Shown in pieces: positions 61,436 through 64,000 of a stretch of 64,000 nt of DNA. Below the pieces are notes generated by a model. It saw only the letters and a list, made by a program, of their open reading frames with translations. It had not been told where the DNA came from and did no database searches. Positions within the stretch are counted from its first letter, which is position 1, and each line of letters opens with the position of its first letter. The translations under genes and the position numbers were made by a program. The stretch comes from Actinoplanes siamensis (lineage in GTDB: Bacteria > Actinomycetota > Actinomycetes > Mycobacteriales > Micromonosporaceae), in assembly GCF_016862395.1 (NCBI RefSeq), contig NZ_BOMW01000009.1, positions 1 to 64,000 of the forward strand, in the 5' to 3' direction.

Positions 61436-61869
61436 TAGATGCTCCTCTACCTGATCGGGGCTCCTCAGGTATCGAACGCTACCGATGCGTTCTGGGAGAA
61501 TTCTCAGAGCGGTCGTACGCTTACGTCCCGCTGTTATCTGAATCATAGGTCGGCCCTCCATGGGCGCGATGTCGGCTTCATCCTCGGTTCGGCCAGCCGC
61601 AGCCGAGCTGTTGTCCAAAGCCTCAGCCTAACTCCGCCAGGGCTCTGAGCTGCGGTTTCGCGACTTGTTGAGGGCCTGGGCGATCCAGGCGGCGGGGACC
61701 GTCGCGGCTCCGGTTGACCTCAAGCCGGGTTGATGTCCCGAAAGTTCTCCGCGTGGACGTGACCGCGTACCTGGACCGGATCGGACTGTCGCTGTGGGAG
61801 GGCGGCCGGGTCGCCGCCGAAGCCGGCGCCTGCGTGGCGGTGCTGCGCGCGCTCTCCTAGGTTTGTCCG
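61436..61869. other. Gap before the FAD monooxygenase, containing an NAT remnant
   Basis: About 430 bp without an intact gene. The part at 61436-61640 should hold the DoxX promoter. From about 61640 the sequence has no open frame of note until the N-acetyltransferase-like remnant at 61753-61860. Confidence 0.4.
61753..61860 (+). pseudogene. N-terminal remnant of an arylamine N-acetyltransferase
   Basis: GTG 61753 opens a 35-residue frame reading VDVTAYLDRIGLSLWEGG, VAVLRALS. The start resembles the first helix of arylamine N-acetyltransferases (MDxxAYLxRIG followed by LRALH). It stops at TAG 61858-61860, and the catalytic Cys/His/Asp part is missing. The length makes this a weak identification. 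Confidence 0.4.
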
Positions 61870-63210
61870 GTGGACCATGTGCCGGTAGTGATCGTCGGAG
61901 CCGGGCCGACCGGGCTCACCGCCGCCCTGATGCTGGCCCGGCGCGGCGTCGGCTGCCTGGTTCTGGACCGGTTCGCCCAGCCGTACCCGCTGCCCCGCGC
62001 GGTGCACTTCGACGACGAGGTGTTCCGCGTTTTCGCCGGGCTGGGCCTGGCCGGCGAACTGCGGAAGATCTCCCGGCCGGCGCCGGGGATGCAACTGGTC
62101 GACCCGGCGCTGCGGCCGCTCGCCACGTTCACCCGGGATCCGGTCGGGCCGCACGGCTTCCCGCAGGCCAACATGTTCGATCAACCGGATCTGGAGCGCC
62201 TGCTGCGCCGCGAGCTGAGCGATCTGCCGCACGCCGGGATCCGCGGCGGGATCGAGGTGCACGACATCGTGCAGCCCGACGCGGGGCCCATTCATGTCCG
62301 TTATCGATCAGTTGATACCGGGGTCGGGGGAGACCTGCTCGCCGACGCCGTGCTCGGCTGCGACGGAGCGAACAGCCTGGTCCGGTCATCGATCGCCGCC
62401 GGCTGGGAGGACCTCGGCTTCACCCAGAACTGGCTGGTCGTGGACGCGACGTCGCCGGCGCCGCTGGACGTCTACGACGGGGTCCAGCAGGTGTGCGACC
62501 CGGTGCGGGCGGCCACCTTCATGACGGTCACCCCGAACCGCTACCGGTGGGAGTTCCTGCTGCGTGAGCCGGTGGACGCGGCGCAGCGGATCCGCGCGTG
62601 GGCCGATCCGCGGCGGCTGACGTTCCTGCGGGAGACGGCGTACACGTTCCGCGGGGCGCTCGCCGAGCGCTGGCGCGACCGGCGGGTGTTCCTGCTCGGC
62701 GACGCGGCACACCTGACCCCGCCGTTCATCGGTCAGGGGATGTGCGCGGGGATCCGTGACGCCGCCAACCTGACCTGGAAACTCGCGTTCGTGCTGGCCG
62801 GGCGGGCCGACGACCGGCTGCTGTCGACGTACGAGAGCGAGCGGAGGCCGTACGCGAAAACCATGATCCGGATGGCGATGCTGATCGGCTCGGTGATGAC
62901 CGGTGGCAGCCGGCGCTCGGCGCCGCTGCGCCGCGCGTTGCTACGGACCGTGACCCGGCTGCCGGGCGCGGAGCGGCGGGCGACGACCGTCGTCTGGCCG
63001 TCCTTGCGCCGAGGCCCGCTGGTCGGCCCGGGCGGCGGCCGGCTCTGCCCGGCGGAGCTGGACCCGTCGCTCGGCGACGGCTTCGCGATGATCGGCCGGG
63101 GCACGCCCGGGGCGCTGCTGATCCGCCCGGACCGGATCGTGGCGGCGGCCGGGCGGCGGGCCGGCCCGGAGCTGACCGCGACCGCCGGAATCCACACTTC
63201 CGGGCTCTGA
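61870..63210 (+). CDS. FAD-dependent monooxygenase (MhpA-like), short C-terminus
   Basis: The 446-residue flavoprotein hydroxylates aromatic acids in well-studied relatives. It has the FAD-binding start VVIVGAGPTGLTAALMLARR, the Asp-Gly motif LADAVLGCDGANSLVRSSIA, and FLLGDAAHLTPPFIGQGMCA (second FAD motif), then LTWKLAFVLAG. MhpA-type enzymes are usually 500-560 residues with a thioredoxin-like end; here only about 60 residues follow the FAD domain, so that end is shortened. GTG 61870 fits the family start. The substrate is not known. Confidence 0.88.
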   Translation: MDHVPVVIVGAGPTGLTAALMLARRGVGCLVLDRFAQPYPLPRAVHFDDEVFRVFAGLGLAGELRKISRPAPGMQLVDPALRPLATFTRDPVGPHGFPQANMFDQPDLERLLRRELSDLPHAGIRGGIEVHDIVQPDAGPIHVRYRSVDTGVGGDLLADAVLGCDGANSLVRSSIAAGWEDLGFTQNWLVVDATSPAPLDVYDGVQQVCDPVRAATFMTVTPNRYRWEFLLREPVDAAQRIRAWADPRRLTFLRETAYTFRGALAERWRDRRVFLLGDAAHLTPPFIGQGMCAGIRDAANLTWKLAFVLAGRADDRLLSTYESERRPYAKTMIRMAMLIGSVMTGGSRRSAPLRRALLRTVTRLPGAERRATTVVWPSLRRGPLVGPGGGRLCPAELDPSLGDGFAMIGRGTPGALLIRPDRIVAAAGRRAGPELTATAGIHTSGL

Positions 63211-63307
63211 GCTGGGCTTGTCAGGATCGGCGGGGGATCCGCCGACGTTTTTGTCGTACCGCTCCGATACAACTACCTCCACTCGATTCCCGAGGGAGGG
63301 ATCTGTT

Positions 63308-63808
63308 GTGACAACTGATGGCGCCGACTACGAGCGGCGCAGCTCAGCGCCCGTCATCGCGCCGGCCCAGCCGCGCAAGCTGGCCAAGGTGCCGTTCGTG
63401 GAGCTGGCCGACGGGCGTCTGCAGGGGGTGGTGTCCAGCGGCTCCGACGTCGAGCGGGTCTACGTCTCCTCGATCACGGCCGGTGACCACGGGCTGAGCT
63501 GCAACACCAACAACAATCGGCCGTGCGGCGGCCTCTCCGGCGGCTCGCACCCGTGCAACCACCTCCGCGCGCTGGCCGACGCCGCCCTCGCGCAGTACGG
63601 TCGGGACCGCGTCGCGCGCTACCTGAGGGCCGACCTCGCCGACGACGCCGCCGACCTCTGGTCCGGCCTGCACACCACCGCCGCGCCGAACCGCGCCGCC
63701 GAGGTGTTCGCCAGCTTCCTGCGGCACCTGGCCTACCTCGAGGTCGAGCCGGCCACCGACCCGCTGCCCGAGTTGCAGTGGTTCCCGGCCGCGGCGGCGG
63801 TGCGCTGA
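63308..63808 (+). CDS. Cys/His-containing protein with SWIM-like motif
   Basis: The 166-residue protein contains a possible zinc motif CNTNNNRPCGGLSGGSHPCN followed by His (residues about 80-101), with the spacing CxHxxA typical of SWIM-type zinc fingers (PCNHLRALADAAL). Before it lies VYVSSITAGDHGLS and after it helices (AAEVFASFLRHLAYLEVEPA). SWIM-like fingers bind nucleic acid or protein; the function here is unknown. GTG 63308 has GAGGGAGG upstream. Its stop overlaps the next gene by one base. Confidence 0.8.
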   Translation: MTTDGADYERRSSAPVIAPAQPRKLAKVPFVELADGRLQGVVSSGSDVERVYVSSITAGDHGLSCNTNNNRPCGGLSGGSHPCNHLRALADAALAQYGRDRVARYLRADLADDAADLWSGLHTTAAPNRAAEVFASFLRHLAYLEVEPATDPLPELQWFPAAAAVR

Positions 63809-64000
63809 TGCTCGCCGACGCCCTGCGCGGTGTGCCGGACCGTCTCGATGAGGCGTTGTCCCTGGTCGACGGTGTGGACGACGCTCTGGTCCACGGCCTC
63901 GCCCGGATCGACGAGGAGCGCGCCGCCGCCCTGGAGTCGCTCGCCGCCGCCTTCGCCGGCTCGCCGCTGGCCGACCGGGTCGCCGACGCCATCGGCAAGA
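63808..64000 (+). CDS. Partial gene coupled to the SWIM-like protein
   Basis: ATG 63808 overlaps the previous stop (TGATG). The 64 visible residues are helical and Ala/Asp/Leu-rich: LADALRGVPDRLDEALSLVD, GVDDALVHGLARIDEERAAA, LESLAAAFAGSPLADRVADA. The gene runs off the right edge. The tight coupling suggests a shared job with the SWIM-like protein; no function can be given. Confidence 0.75.
   Translation, partial: MLADALRGVPDRLDEALSLVDGVDDALVHGLARIDEERAAALESLAAAFAGSPLADRVADAIGK

Noticed and set aside
61436..61618. 61-residue upstream extension of the DoxX protein
   Set aside because: The extension has no DoxX similarity, and a TTG with a good ribosome site at the family-typical start explains the gene better.

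Overview
The window is high-GC DNA (mostly NNC/NNG codons, many GTG starts, GTGA and ATGA overlaps between genes) from an actinobacterium. The order pgsA-like, DUF881, small basic protein, DUF881, gcvH, garA, MerR, bifunctional nuclease, MerR (41.6-47.7 kb) is the Rv1822-Rv1830 block of mycobacteria. Together with the ChvE-type sugar transporter, DUF2252, DUF1501/DUF1800 and AA10 genes this points to Micromonosporaceae, probably an Actinoplanes relative; the genus is inference. I saw no rRNA, tRNA, CRISPR array, intact insertion sequence or prophage.

Layout. 0-3 kb: a very long disordered Pro/Arg-rich protein that runs off the left edge, followed by about 1 kb without genes. 4-7.2 kb: a small orphan gene, a decayed mannosyltransferase, an F420/PPOX protein and a DUF2252 protein. 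7.2-14.3 kb: a sugar locus made of a LacI-family regulator, L-arabinose isomerase and a three-gene monosaccharide ABC transporter, with matching operators before the regulator and before the isomerase. 14.3-18.2 kb: the DUF1501/DUF1800 pair and a divergent ROK protein. 18.5-25 kb: STAS protein, glucose-6-phosphate dehydrogenase, DHH phosphoesterase, YcnI-like DUF1775 protein, S4 protein, a lipoprotein, a coiled-coil membrane protein and FKBP. 25-29 kb: a membrane-anchored LPMO, then a module of small Tat protein, DUF4331 protein and His-rich small protein, followed by an AraC regulator. 29.5-34 kb: divergent glgC and glgA/glgM, with a GHL10 glycoside hydrolase coupled to glgA. 34-41.3 kb: ABC-F ATPase, a deleted GGDEF gene, PhzF, and a MoxR ATPase plus VWA pair. 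41.6-47.7 kb: the conserved block. 47.9-50.6 kb: a large protein with a degenerate protease domain, an NTPase domain and a TPR-like region. 50.8-55.5 kb: TetR/DUF4267 and MarR/MFS divergent pairs, gene debris, GtrA. 55.5-60.5 kb: membrane FKBP, DUF2795, an unusual NDK-like protein and type-2 ileS. 60.5-64 kb: PPOX, DoxX, an NAT remnant, an FAD monooxygenase and an unfinished pair containing a SWIM-like Cys/His protein.

How parts fit. The 7-14 kb genes look like one regulon for uptake of arabinose or similar sugars with the first catabolic step; no kinase or epimerase is present. The glg genes make and use ADP-glucose for glycogen or maltosyl-phosphate. The 41-47 kb block links phospholipid synthesis, the glycine cleavage carrier protein, 2-oxoglutarate control (GarA) and a cell-division regulator (FtsR type).

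A recurring feature is gene debris: parts of a mannosyltransferase, a diguanylate cyclase lacking its catalytic centre, an AraC tail, a glyoxalase tail, an esterase with an internal deletion and an N-acetyltransferase start all sit in gaps, several next to short direct repeats. The least explained intact genes are the degenerate-protease/NTPase protein (47.9-50.6 kb), the NDK-like protein with a Cys cluster (56.5-57.3 kb), the DUF4331 module and the disordered left-edge protein.
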